Notes under the pieces: model-generated | Database searches by the model: none | Told to the model about the DNA's origin: nothing | What the model saw: the letters and a program-made list of their open reading frames with translations, nothing else | Program-made: the position numbers and the translations under genes | Part shown: positions 16,700 to 25,516 of the stretch, one piece after another | Layout: every line of letters begins with the position of its first letter | How positions within the stretch are numbered: the stretch's first letter is position 1 | Assembly (NCBI RefSeq): GCF_004138165.1 | Contig: NZ_RYFF01000001.1 | Location: 1-64,000, forward strand | Origin: Candidatus Chloroploca sp. Khr17 | GTDB taxonomy: Bacteria; Chloroflexota; Chloroflexia; Chloroflexales; Chloroflexaceae | DNA length: 64,000 bases | Direction of reading: 5' to 3'

Positions 16700-18139
16700 T
16701 CACCGCATCGCAAGCGGCAAAAACACCTGATACCGCACCGCTTCACCCACCGTAACTACGCTGGTAAATGCACCGGTCACGCCCTGCTGCGACGTGACTT
16801 CCAGGACATTTGTGACCGTGCCGGTATAGGTCATCGGCAACGTCACCACAAGCGTCTCGGTCCAGGTTCCGCCGGGGGCCGTGATCGTCGTTGTCCAGGC
16901 GAGTTTGCCATCCACAATGGGGCGGGATTCGCCAGCAAGCGTATAGGTCAGCGTCGCCGAGGGCAGGATGTTGGTAATCTGCGCATCAAGCGCAACCTGG
17001 CCGGTATTTTGCACAGCCAGCGTATAGGTCAAAGGCTGCCCTGCCTGAACTCGATCAGGTGGAGGCGTTTGATTGACCGCGACGGCCCCGATGTTGTAAA
17101 GCGTCGAGCGATAGTTGACGAGGCTGCATACCAACCGATTGGCCTGCTCAACCGTAAAGCGCCACATACACGTATCATCGGTATAGTTCATAAAATTATG
17201 AATATCGTCGGGCGTGCCACAGGTCATTGACGGAGTACAGCCATAATGTTCTACATCTTCACTAGACGTATCGGCAAGCAAATCGCCCGCCTCATAGCCG
17301 TCAAAACAGCCCCCACCCTCGAACGTATGCAGCAACCCAAGGTAATGGCCAACCTCGTGGACCAGGGTACGGCCCTGATCATACGGCGCGGCGTCGGGCA
17401 GATCACGCCCACCGATCGCCTGATAGAGCATCACCACCCCATCGTAGACACTCGGCACCTGCTGCTGAGGGAGGTAGGAGTAACCGAGGAAGCCACTCGC
17501 GGTATTGACATACACATTGAGATAGCGACTCTGATCCCAACCCAAAGCCTGCTTATACGCCAATTCATCTTGATCCTGGAACCACGCATCATTCATGGTA
17601 CGCGTGATGCCAACCAGTTGAAAATGAATCCGCGTATTGGTTCCCTGCGCACCGGCTGTACCAGGCAGCGCCTGATAATCTTCGTTGAGCACACGCACCT
17701 GATCCTGAATGCGTTGATCCGAAAGATTACCGGTACCATCGCTCGCATAGATAATGTGAAAGACTGTCGGAATAACATAGACCTCATTGGGCCAGTACGC
17801 CTGCTGGATCGCGGTGCGCGTCAGCGTGCAATCGCCCGGGCTCGCCTGGAGACTCGCGAGATCGTCAGGAACCTGCGTTCCACAGCGCTTGCCGGTCAGG
17901 CGAAAAAAGGGCGACGTGAAATAGGACGCAAAATCGGGAAAAATCTGGTGATCAACGCTCACCGCGCCATCGCTGGTCACGGCAACATGGCTATGCGCAC
18001 GAGGAGGGGGCAACGACCACGTGGCAGATTGGTCGGTCTGCGCATAGGAAGCAGGCCGAGCAAGCGTAACCGTCACACCGAGCAGAACTACCAGCGCAAC
18101 CACAGAGGTAACCAAACGATGCGACAGATGGGGTTTCAT
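16700..18139 (-). CDS. Secreted pappalysin-like (M43B) zinc metalloprotease with a C-terminal DUF11-like domain
   Basis: A 479-residue exported protease. The N-terminus carries a signal peptide (VTSVVALVVLLGVTVTLA, cleavage near SYAQT). The catalytic site HEVGHYLGLLHTF is at about residues 260-272, and the following Cys-rich stretch (GGGCFDGYEAGDLLADT) and CTPSMTCGTPDDIHNFMNYTDDTCM match cytophagalysin/pappalysin enzymes, with NFMNY as the Met-turn. Residues about 355-470 form a DUF11-like Ig repeat (PPDRVQAGQPLTYTLAVQNTG). The tail is YQVFLPLAMR, like the FG-GAP protein. Likely extracellular nutrient proteolysis or processing of surface proteins. Confidence 0.88.
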   Translation of the reverse strand: MKPHLSHRLVTSVVALVVLLGVTVTLARPASYAQTDQSATWSLPPPRAHSHVAVTSDGAVSVDHQIFPDFASYFTSPFFRLTGKRCGTQVPDDLASLQASPGDCTLTRTAIQQAYWPNEVYVIPTVFHIIYASDGTGNLSDQRIQDQVRVLNEDYQALPGTAGAQGTNTRIHFQLVGITRTMNDAWFQDQDELAYKQALGWDQSRYLNVYVNTASGFLGYSYLPQQQVPSVYDGVVMLYQAIGGRDLPDAAPYDQGRTLVHEVGHYLGLLHTFEGGGCFDGYEAGDLLADTSSEDVEHYGCTPSMTCGTPDDIHNFMNYTDDTCMWRFTVEQANRLVCSLVNYRSTLYNIGAVAVNQTPPPDRVQAGQPLTYTLAVQNTGQVALDAQITNILPSATLTYTLAGESRPIVDGKLAWTTTITAPGGTWTETLVVTLPMTYTGTVTNVLEVTSQQGVTGAFTSVVTVGEAVRYQVFLPLAMR

Positions 18140-18320
18140 AAGTTTTTCCGGTCTTCTTTTTGTGCAAGAATGCGGGGAATGATGGCCTTAAGATCGACAC
18201 ATAAGAATGTCTACCCTTGAGTATAGAACACGAGCATAAGAGCGTATAGTGACTGTCAGTCCTATGCGGAACTAGTACCTGCGTCGGTCCCATGTCACGC
18301 CAAAAGGTTTCACCAGCCAA

Positions 18321-18387
18321 AACGAAAGGGTTATGCAGAGGAGGGGCACGGCGCCGCCGTGCCCCTCATCCGCATAACCCTTTCGTT
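18321..18387. repeat. 67-bp cruciform between divergent genes
   Basis: AACGAAAGGGTTATGC (18321-18336) pairs with 18372-18387. Inside it, GAGGGGCACGGCG (18341-18353) pairs with 18355-18367 around a single C. It lies in the divergent 18140-18454 gap, so it is not a terminator for either neighbour. The only other item seen there is a TACAAT -10-like box at 18443-18448, just ahead of the ATG at 18455. Confidence 0.8.
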
Positions 18388-18454
18388 GGAGTCTTAAGGC
18401 GTCAGCCGCGCAACGACACACCCACAAAAGCACGACTCGCGGTACAATAGGCCT

Positions 18455-19099
18455 ATGCAAAACGAGCATGCCATTCTTGCGCGCCTGATTGCGCTCAGTG
18501 ATGATGTGACGCCGACTGAACTGGTACTTGGGGCCGACGAGTACACGATCGGGCGTTCAACGCTGTGCGATGTGGTGATCAATCGGCAGACGGTCTCGCG
18601 GTTGCACGCCCGCATTGTGCGCGAAGGGCCACGTTATCTACTGCACGACGCGGGGAGTGCCAACGGTACCTTCGTCAATGGGCAGTTGATCAACGGCCCG
18701 CATATCTTGAGCAACCACGATACGATTGCCCCAGGGCTGGGGGGCGAACTGCTCCGTTTCCTTGACCCTGATCCCACTGTGGTACCGCATACCCGCCTGC
18801 GCCTCGACGAGCGCACCCAGGCGTTTTACCTGGGCAATGCGTTGCTCGAATTGACCCCCAATCAGCAGCGACTCTTGAGCCGCCTCTATCGGAGCCAAGG
18901 TGAACTGGTGAGCCGTGAGGCGTGTGCCGAGGCTATCTGGGGGCGCGACTATGACCCCGGGCTCGATGCCGAGGCGCTCGACCGGGCAGTCAGCAACCTG
19001 CGTGCCGCCTTGCGCCGCGTCGGGCAAGCCGATGAACTGTTGCAAACCCGCCGCGGGATGGGCTATATCTTGACCGTCTATTTGCCTGAGAAATCCTGA
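18455..19099 (+). CDS. FHA domain / winged-helix regulator fusion
   Basis: A 214-residue protein. The N-terminal half is a forkhead-associated domain that binds phosphothreonine: YTIGRSTLCDVVI, the conserved SRLHARI, and GSANGTFVNG at about residues 67-76. The C-terminal half (about residues 120-210) is an OmpR/PhoB-type winged helix: LLELTPNQQRLLSRLYRSQGELVSRE, and the recognition-helix region ALDRAVSNLRAALRR followed by RRGMGYIL. There is no receiver domain, so DNA binding is probably governed by a phosphopeptide from a Ser/Thr kinase, which is not in this window. A TACAAT box six bases before the ATG suggests a leaderless transcript. It is followed by a deacetylase-like gene eight bases on. 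Confidence 0.88.
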   Translation: MQNEHAILARLIALSDDVTPTELVLGADEYTIGRSTLCDVVINRQTVSRLHARIVREGPRYLLHDAGSANGTFVNGQLINGPHILSNHDTIAPGLGGELLRFLDPDPTVVPHTRLRLDERTQAFYLGNALLELTPNQQRLLSRLYRSQGELVSREACAEAIWGRDYDPGLDAEALDRAVSNLRAALRRVGQADELLQTRRGMGYILTVYLPEKS

Positions 19100-19107
19100 C
19101 GCCTCCC

Positions 19108-20010
19108 TTGCAGATCTTTTACTCAGATACATTTGTCCTGCCCCTCCCCGCAGGCCATCGGTTCCCAATGGCAAAGTATGCGCTCTTGCGTGAGCAGGTC
19201 GTCGCCGCGGGTCTGGTTGAGCCTGAAGCGCTGAGGGTTCCCGAGGCTGCCAGTGACGCTGAACTGATGCTGGTGCATAGCCCGGCCTACGTTGGCCGCG
19301 TCATCGCGGGTACCCTGAGTCGTCAGGAGATCCGGCGGATCGGCTTTCCGTGGTCGCCGCAGATGATCGAGCGTTCGCGCCGCTCGGTGGGGGCAACCAT
19401 TGAGGCGTGTCGTGCTGCTTTGCGTGACGGGGTAGCGGTGAATCTTGCGGGTGGCACGCATCACGCCTTTGCCGATCACGGGGCCGGCTACTGCGTCTTT
19501 AATGATAGCGCCGTCGCTGCGCGGGTGATGCAAGCTGAACAGCGCGTGCAACGGGTCGCCGTGATCGACTGCGATGTGCATCAGGGCGACGGCACCGCAG
19601 CAATTTTTGCGGACGAGGCACGTGTCTTTACCTTCTCGATCCACAGTGCAACCAACTTTCCCTTTCACAAAGCGACGAGCGACCTCGACATCGCCTTGCC
19701 TGACGGTACCAGCGACGATGCCTACCTCGATGCGCTCGAAGAGGGCGTGCGCCACACCCTCGAAGTAGCCCGCCCCGAACTCGTGATCTACCTGGCTGGG
19801 GCCGACCCCTACTTTGATGATCGCCTGGGTCGCCTCGCCCTGACCAAACATGGCCTCGCTGAACGCGACCGCATCATCTTTCACTACTGTCACGCCGCTG
19901 GCCTGCCGGTCGCCGTCGCGATGGCCGGCGGCTATGCCCGGATGATCAGCGATAGCGTCGCGATCCACTTCCAGACGATCAGCGAAGCCGCCCAGTGGGC
20001 AACGAAGTAG
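19108..20010 (+). CDS. Histone-deacetylase-fold hydrolase (AcuC/HDAC superfamily)
   Basis: A 300-residue zinc amidohydrolase. GGTHHAF supplies the tandem catalytic histidines (about residues 117-118), IDCDVHQGDG gives the Asp-x-His zinc ligands, and YLAGADPYFDDRLGRL gives the distal Asp. Bacterial members remove acetyl groups from protein lysines, polyamines or small amides; the substrate here is unknown. The start is a TTG at 19108, eight bases after the FHA gene stop. The next ATG (19168) would delete the conserved opening YSDTFVLPLPAGHRFP. Co-transcription with the FHA regulator is likely. Confidence 0.88.
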   Translation: MQIFYSDTFVLPLPAGHRFPMAKYALLREQVVAAGLVEPEALRVPEAASDAELMLVHSPAYVGRVIAGTLSRQEIRRIGFPWSPQMIERSRRSVGATIEACRAALRDGVAVNLAGGTHHAFADHGAGYCVFNDSAVAARVMQAEQRVQRVAVIDCDVHQGDGTAAIFADEARVFTFSIHSATNFPFHKATSDLDIALPDGTSDDAYLDALEEGVRHTLEVARPELVIYLAGADPYFDDRLGRLALTKHGLAERDRIIFHYCHAAGLPVAVAMAGGYARMISDSVAIHFQTISEAAQWATK

Positions 20011-20032
20011 TTGGGCAACGAAGGCTTCTTAT

Positions 20033-20202
20033 GGGGGAACCACGTTCCCCCACGCCCCCGTTTTCCTGCGTGGTGGTGCGTCGGCAGGCGCATCGTGTGC
20101 TGATGCAAAGTCCCCGTAGCGTTAGATAGCGTCCGCAGATGACGCAGATGCGGACGCTCTCATCTGCATCATCTGCAGACGATCGGGAAGACTTTGCATC
20201 AG
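20033..20202. repeat. Composite intergenic repeat, GATGCAAAGTC family, copy 1
   Basis: Positions 20100-20202 are bounded by CTGATGCAAAGTC and GACTTTGCATCAG, with inner GCAGATG repeats. The adjoining 67 bp (20033-20099), which begins with the palindrome GGGGGAAC-CAC-GTTCCCCC, recurs almost exactly, in inverse orientation, at 31432-31498. The 20203-20430 gap contains a leftward frame (20211-20522) that I could not support as a gene. Confidence 0.85.
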
Positions 20203-20430
20203 CCCTGGGGTCAACTCGCGGTTGCTTGCAAAAAGCGCTGATCGGTAGTGGGGCATTTCTTCCGGGCGTTCGTCCTCCTCGTCGCCCGCAGGTAGCGCAT
20301 AATCGTGGTAAGGGTTCGCACGAGAACATCAAGCCACCCGAACTGGGTTGCCAGTGCGAGCAAGCTGATCATGGTACTATTCTGCACCACCACTTCGGAA
20401 AACCAATCCAAAATAGGCAGCACCACGAGG

Positions 20431-21285
20431 TCATGGACGATCACCTGGCGCACGGTCACGTTCAAGATCTTTTCCTGAACGCCGTTCGAGCAGGTAGTAC
20501 CCGACATCCTTGTCGGGCGCATAGGCAGTCACCACAAAGCCCTGGGCAAAGGCAGCCTCGGCAAGCGCACGGATCTGGTAGCGCCACGCCCGCGCCCGTT
20601 GCAGATCGTTGACCAGCAAGCTGTTCACCTCAAGTGGGATCTGCATCAGAAAGGCGTCACCGCTCGGCTCGTCGCTTGGCTCAAGTGGGTTCGGGTTGGC
20701 AAGCTGTGCCCGTGTGCGCAGCGCCTCGGCATCGGGGCCACGGTACAGCCCCTGGCTCCGTGCCATCACGGCCTCATCGTTGAGCCACCACTCGACCTGA
20801 AAGCGGTCACTTGGCAAGACACCCTGCGGATCTTCGGGCTCTGGGCCATAGATATTGCGAATATAGGTACGGCTGATCGCCCCGAGTTTGCTGATATTCA
20901 ACCGCGCATTGCGGCTAATCAACGGATCAAACGTCCAGGTAATCAATGTAATCCCCTGCTTCAACATCTCGTCACGCTGCGCCCACTTGAGCCGCTCCCC
21001 GATCCGGGCATCACGATACCCCGGCAGCACCGCCGCCATATGCGAGGCATGTTTCAACTGGCCTGTTTCGGTGCGCCCCAGAAAGCCAAAGGTAAAGCCA
21101 ACCATTGGTTGGCCGGGCGCATCGCGATCAAAGGCCCCCAGCACGCATCCCCCGTTGCGCTGCACCGTCAGCAACATATGGTGCGGCACAAACGCAAAAT
21201 TCACCGGCCCCCACACCTGGCGCTGGATCTCTTCGCACGCCATGTATTCCTGATATTCCTGAACCACCCGAATCTCGATCGGCAT
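20431..21285 (-). CDS. GNAT-superfamily N-acetyltransferase-like protein (COG3375 type)
   Basis: A 284-residue cytoplasmic protein. Residues 1-150 show a GNAT fold pattern (EIQRQVWG..VPHHMLLTVQRNGGCVLGAFD, VGFTFGFLG, SHMAAVLPGYRDARIGERLKWAQRDEML, where the PGYRDARIGERLK segment is the acetyl-CoA pyrophosphate loop), then ITWTFDPLISRNARLNISKLGA, a strongly conserved landmark of COG3375 proteins. The C-terminal half is family specific. The acceptor is unknown. It starts three bases after the stop of the membrane protein gene, with GGAG in that gene's last codons, so it is the last gene of the five-gene ATP-grasp operon. Confidence 0.78.
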   Translation of the reverse strand: MPIEIRVVQEYQEYMACEEIQRQVWGPVNFAFVPHHMLLTVQRNGGCVLGAFDRDAPGQPMVGFTFGFLGRTETGQLKHASHMAAVLPGYRDARIGERLKWAQRDEMLKQGITLITWTFDPLISRNARLNISKLGAISRTYIRNIYGPEPEDPQGVLPSDRFQVEWWLNDEAVMARSQGLYRGPDAEALRTRAQLANPNPLEPSDEPSGDAFLMQIPLEVNSLLVNDLQRARAWRYQIRALAEAAFAQGFVVTAYAPDKDVGYYLLERRSGKDLERDRAPGDRP

Positions 21286-21288
21286 TGA

Positions 21289-23547
21289 TCACTCCATCTC
21301 TTGCAACCAGACCAATTCGATCCCGCTCAGCACCAGACTGAGTTCACGTTGACTTGTCCTGCTGACTTCGGTGGCCGTCGTTGCCCGCAACGACAGCCGA
21401 TGTTCACCCGGAGCCAGCAGGAGGTACAGGGTGCGCACTGCACTCGCGGGTTGCGCCGGAATGGTGCGGGTCGCAAGCGGTACCCTATCGAGCGAGACCG
21501 TCACGTCACGCGGTTCCGCATAACTCGCGAGGTTCAACAAGATCCGGACACGCTGAGGCGTCGCGGCGGCATTCACCAGCATAATATCGCCTTGCGCACC
21601 CATCCAGCGCCAGCGTTGTGTATCGTTCTGCTCTTCGTCATACCAACCAGATCCAAAGTAACCAAACGATGCCGCTTCTTCTATGGTGGGCACCAGATAT
21701 GCCCCCAGCACCGCATCGCTGTAAAGCGGGGCAACCTCGGGGAACACCTGCGCCAACGCCGCCTCTACGAGCGGTCGTCGTTCGGGATGGATCGTATCCC
21801 AGTTGACCAGCACCTGGCCCACCCCATAGTAGTTCAGCGAGGCAAGCGCCGCGCCAACAGGATCGAGCAGATGGCCTGCTTCAGGGCGCATCTGCCAGAA
21901 GGGCTGGATGCCAGGCGCATAGCTGACATCATACCGTGGAATCCGTGCCAGATACCCACCCAGGATCGGGGCCTTATGCGTCATCTGCGCTTTCTGCGGT
22001 GCAAAGGCTTTGTAGAGCGGCGGCGGGACATGCAGCAAGGCTCCATCGTCAGGGGCAAGCGTCGCATAATAGGGGTGAACCGCCGCATCGTGCAGCATCC
22101 ATCGCACCGGCAGCAATTCAAAACTCAACAGGCCCACGACCGTGCCAAGCACCACCCAAGAACGCAGTGGCTGCCATATCGCTGATGCGTCTGTCCTGCT
22201 GCCACGCGGCTGCCCCGCAACCCGTGCCAGCACTTCACGCATGCCAAGTGCCGCCAACGGGGCCAGGGCAAGCGTCGTGAGCATCGTGAAATGCAGGGGC
22301 CGCCGCGCAAAATCGGCCCCAGGCAACGCTTGCAACAACCGGTAGGGCATGGGCACCCCGGTCTGCCAGGGGCCAACCTGCAAGGCTGGCCCAAGCGCAA
22401 AGAGCATCCCCACCCCAGCCAGAACCCACCAGCGCCAGGCTTGACGCCACGCCAGCGCCCCGCCGATCAACGCCAGCGCCAGGATCGTGTACCCCAGCGC
22501 CACATTCCAATCGGCGCTCAACGGGTGCCAGGTCGCCCCTGCAGTCGCGGCGACTGTCGGCCCCCAGAGCGGGTGCAGATAGCTGGGCAAGGCAAAGTCG
22601 AGCAGATTCGCCGAGGAGATCCGCACCTCCTCGGGGTTGACCTCAGCCAGATCCCGCTCAGGGCCATAGAGACTCGCCATGGCGGGGATCAGCACAGGCG
22701 CCAGCACAAGCAGCGCCGTGAACCCGATGACGACCCACTGCCGCAGCCACACGCCGTACTGCCGCAGCAGTTGCGGGTAACGCTGGTCGAGCGGGGGATC
22801 ACGCCTTGCTCGTTCCTGCCCCTCTGGATGGGGGGAAGAACCCGCCCGCGCCACCCCGGTCTTGCCCACACCACGAGGAAGCCAGAGCAACGCAAAAGCC
22901 ACACTCCAGACCAGCAGAAAGAGCAGGTAATACCAACTGGTATACCCCGTGACCGCCAGCATTAACCCGGCCAGCAGCGCATCGCGCACGCGACGGGTTT
23001 CGACGGCGCGTAAGGCAAAGAAGGCGTACAACGCCGGCCACTGCACCGTCATCAACTCAAGTTGCCCATCATAGAGCCGGGTCATATGGAAGGGCGCCCA
23101 GGCAAAGGCCAGGCCCCCGATCCACGCAGGCAGGTGGGCACCAGTAACCCGCAAGGCCAGCAGGTAACCGGCCAGACCGGCCAGCACAAACGAGAGCAAC
23201 GCCGCCGTATTGTAGCCTGCCACAGGCCCGAAGGCCAGCGTCACCGGCAACACCAGCAAGCCATTGCTTACATTGAGCGGTTGCACATAGAGCAACGCCC
23301 CCTGCGGATGAAAGAGCAACGGCGTCACAAACGGGTTCTGCCCCGTTGTCACCGCCAAAGCCGTCCACCAGACATGCCAGGTATGCTGCCAGCCATCCGC
23401 CCCGGCGATCGGGCCACCCTGGAACGCCTGTGCAAAACGGGGCACCACCGGCAAAAAGACCAGCAGCGCCAACACAACATAGCTCGCCACCGCCCCCAAC
23501 ACCCCAACAAACCACCGTTGCCACCCCGAGCGCCCCGCCTCGGTCAC
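21289..23547 (-). CDS. Large polytopic membrane protein, GT-C/PMT-like
   Basis: A 752-residue membrane protein with roughly ten to twelve hydrophobic segments up to about residue 490, then a soluble, probably beta-rich, extracytoplasmic domain. An acidic DGWQHTWHVWW motif in the first large loop and the overall layout resemble GT-C glycosyltransferases and YfhO-like proteins, which use lipid-linked sugars, but I see no definitive catalytic signature. Its ATG overlaps the stop of the transglutaminase gene by four bases, and the GNAT gene begins three bases after its stop, so it is firmly part of the operon. It may act on a surface polymer modified by the other operon products. Confidence 0.7.
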   Translation of the reverse strand: MTEAGRSGWQRWFVGVLGAVASYVVLALLVFLPVVPRFAQAFQGGPIAGADGWQHTWHVWWTALAVTTGQNPFVTPLLFHPQGALLYVQPLNVSNGLLVLPVTLAFGPVAGYNTAALLSFVLAGLAGYLLALRVTGAHLPAWIGGLAFAWAPFHMTRLYDGQLELMTVQWPALYAFFALRAVETRRVRDALLAGLMLAVTGYTSWYYLLFLLVWSVAFALLWLPRGVGKTGVARAGSSPHPEGQERARRDPPLDQRYPQLLRQYGVWLRQWVVIGFTALLVLAPVLIPAMASLYGPERDLAEVNPEEVRISSANLLDFALPSYLHPLWGPTVAATAGATWHPLSADWNVALGYTILALALIGGALAWRQAWRWWVLAGVGMLFALGPALQVGPWQTGVPMPYRLLQALPGADFARRPLHFTMLTTLALAPLAALGMREVLARVAGQPRGSRTDASAIWQPLRSWVVLGTVVGLLSFELLPVRWMLHDAAVHPYYATLAPDDGALLHVPPPLYKAFAPQKAQMTHKAPILGGYLARIPRYDVSYAPGIQPFWQMRPEAGHLLDPVGAALASLNYYGVGQVLVNWDTIHPERRPLVEAALAQVFPEVAPLYSDAVLGAYLVPTIEEAASFGYFGSGWYDEEQNDTQRWRWMGAQGDIMLVNAAATPQRVRILLNLASYAEPRDVTVSLDRVPLATRTIPAQPASAVRTLYLLLAPGEHRLSLRATTATEVSRTSQRELSLVLSGIELVWLQEME

Positions 23548-24503
23548 TGCTGCTGCTCCTGCTGCTGCTGCTCCTCGCCCTCAGGCTCATCGGGGGGCAA
23601 CACAGCCCCGCCGAGCGGCTTGGTCTGCACCTCTTCGGCAGGAATAGGGGCCTCAGTCGGCATCACCTTGACCCCCACGGCCAGATGACTCTCGGCGCGC
23701 CCCTTAAAGACCCCGCGGGTGGGTGGCACATCGGCATAATCGCGACCGACGGCGGTACGAATATGGCGGTCGGCGGCAATCAGATTATTGGTCGGGTCAA
23801 ACCCGATCCAGCCCAGACCAGGCAGCAGGGCTTCGACCCAGGCATGGGTCGCATCTTGCTCAGAGCGATCATGATCCTCAACGCGATGAAAGAGGTAGCC
23901 ACTGACATAGCGACACGGAACGCCCAGCAGACGAACCAGCGCAATCATAATATGGGCAAAATCCTGGCAGACCCCCCGTCGCGAATTGAGCGCCACATCA
24001 ATCGGCGACTCCACCGTGGTCTGTTCAACATCATAGTCAAACACCTCATAGATCCGTCGATTCAGTTCACACAACAAACTGAGCGGATCATCGCGACGGC
24101 GCAGATCAAGCTCCTGCGCAAGGCGTTTGAGTTCAGCTGTTGGCCGGGCAAAATGGCTGGGTACCAGGAAATCCCAGACATCCTCGTTCGCCTTCATCGC
24201 ATCAAGCTGATACCAGGCAGCCGGATCGAGGGCCTGAGGCAACGGATCAAACGGAGGCAAAATCACCAGCGCTTCGGCCGTCAGCGTAATCGAGCGATGC
24301 GGGGCTGGAATATCAAAATGATGAATCATATTGCCAAACGAATCGGTATAGCTATTCACCCGTGCCGATGGCGTTGTCGTCAACTTGAAACTCAGACAAC
24401 GCTGCAACCCTTCTGAACGAGGCTGCATCCGTACTTCGGTCACATTCTCAGTCACAGGCGCACTATACCGATAGCGAGTTTTGTGTAAAATCGAGTAATA
24501 CAT
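23544..24503 (-). CDS. Transglutaminase-like cysteine peptidase/amidase
   Basis: A 319-residue protein with the bacterial transglutaminase N-terminal region (residues 1-80, RYRYSAPVTENVTEVRMQPRS) followed by a transglutaminase core. The triad is visible: Cys in RRGVCQDFAH (about 175), His in ATHAWVEALLP (about 222) and Asp in GWIGFDPTN (about 237). The C-terminus is low complexity and glutamine rich (EGEEQQQQEQQQ) and overlaps the next gene by four bases. In such cassettes this family is thought to cleave or form peptide or isopeptide bonds, together with the ATP-grasp and Alpha-E proteins just upstream. Confidence 0.92.
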   Translation of the reverse strand: MYYSILHKTRYRYSAPVTENVTEVRMQPRSEGLQRCLSFKLTTTPSARVNSYTDSFGNMIHHFDIPAPHRSITLTAEALVILPPFDPLPQALDPAAWYQLDAMKANEDVWDFLVPSHFARPTAELKRLAQELDLRRRDDPLSLLCELNRRIYEVFDYDVEQTTVESPIDVALNSRRGVCQDFAHIMIALVRLLGVPCRYVSGYLFHRVEDHDRSEQDATHAWVEALLPGLGWIGFDPTNNLIAADRHIRTAVGRDYADVPPTRGVFKGRAESHLAVGVKVMPTEAPIPAEEVQTKPLGGAVLPPDEPEGEEQQQQEQQQ

Positions 24504-24512
24504 AAGGAAAAG

Positions 24513-25499
24513 CTACTGAACAATCGCTGACTCAACCGAATACGTAATATAGGCCTGATAGATCGCTGCGTGAATCGCCCCGCACTGGCGGCGAATAGCA
24601 TCAAGATACGCATGCATATCTTCGGCCATAATCTCATCGACCTGACCATAATCAAGCGAAGCGCGCAAACGTCCGGCGAGCCGTTCGGCACGCCCAGCCC
24701 AGCGCGACCCGGTTGAACGAGAAATAGCCTGGAGGCCGCGTTCGATCCGGTCAGCGGCAAAACGCACCGAACGTGGTGACTCGCTATCGAGTAACAGAAA
24801 TTCTGCGACCGAGGGAGGTTGCACATCAGCCGTATAGACCTTGCAGTAGGCCTCAAAAGCGGTACAACTTTTGAGCAACGTCACCCAGTCATTAAACTCG
24901 AGCAGCGCAATGCCTTCCGCTTCGGGCGCAAAATAGACCTGAAAATGAGTGTCGAGCAGCTTCGCGGTCGCCCCGGCCCGTTCGAGGTAGCGTCCGACCT
25001 GAATAAAAAACCAGCCCTCACCGTGACTCATCGTGGCATCGGTAATGCCCTGAAAGAGATGCGCCCCTTCCTTCAAGCGCTGATAGAACTCAATTGGCTC
25101 ACCTTGCCAGATCTGGGCCGCCGATGATGCGCGAACCCGCAAATAGACCCGGTTCAACTGTTCCCACATCTCGGAACTGATCTGTTCGCGCACCTGGCGC
25201 GCATTGGCACGAGCCGAGGCAATGCACGAGACAATCGAATGAGGATTCTCGGCATCAAACGTCAACGACGCCGTAATCCGTGAGGCATCAGCCTCTTCAT
25301 CAGCCAACGAGGAGGCCCCAATCGCCTCGAGCAAACGCGTCCAACGCGGATGCGCCTGCCGGGGGTTCTGATCAATGGTCTGCATCAAACCGACTGCCAA
25401 CACCCGCGCCGTATGTTCCGCCCGCTCGAGGTAGCGACTCATCCAGTAGAGGTTATCAGCCACCCGCGAGAGCATTGGTTTCGCAGTTATATCAGGCAT
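24513..25499 (-). CDS. Alpha-E domain protein (DUF403)
   Basis: A 328-residue, mostly alpha-helical protein. The N-terminus MLSRVADNLYWMSRYLERAEHTARVL is the strongly conserved signature of the Alpha-E (DUF403) family, and a second match, GEGWFFIQVGRYLERAGATAKLLD, lies near residue 170. The family's biochemical role is unproven; it is found almost always beside circularly permuted ATP-grasp and transglutaminase genes. The gene lies between them with gaps of 17 and 9 bases. Confidence 0.92.
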   Translation of the reverse strand: MPDITAKPMLSRVADNLYWMSRYLERAEHTARVLAVGLMQTIDQNPRQAHPRWTRLLEAIGASSLADEEADASRITASLTFDAENPHSIVSCIASARANARQVREQISSEMWEQLNRVYLRVRASSAAQIWQGEPIEFYQRLKEGAHLFQGITDATMSHGEGWFFIQVGRYLERAGATAKLLDTHFQVYFAPEAEGIALLEFNDWVTLLKSCTAFEAYCKVYTADVQPPSVAEFLLLDSESPRSVRFAADRIERGLQAISRSTGSRWAGRAERLAGRLRASLDYGQVDEIMAEDMHAYLDAIRRQCGAIHAAIYQAYITYSVESAIVQ

Positions 25500-25516
25500 A
25501 GGTTTTTGCCATGCTA

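Noticed and set aside
20211-20522. Leftward 103-codon frame overlapping the GNAT gene end
   Set aside because: It starts inside the GNAT gene, runs through repeat sequence and shows no family or ribosome site.
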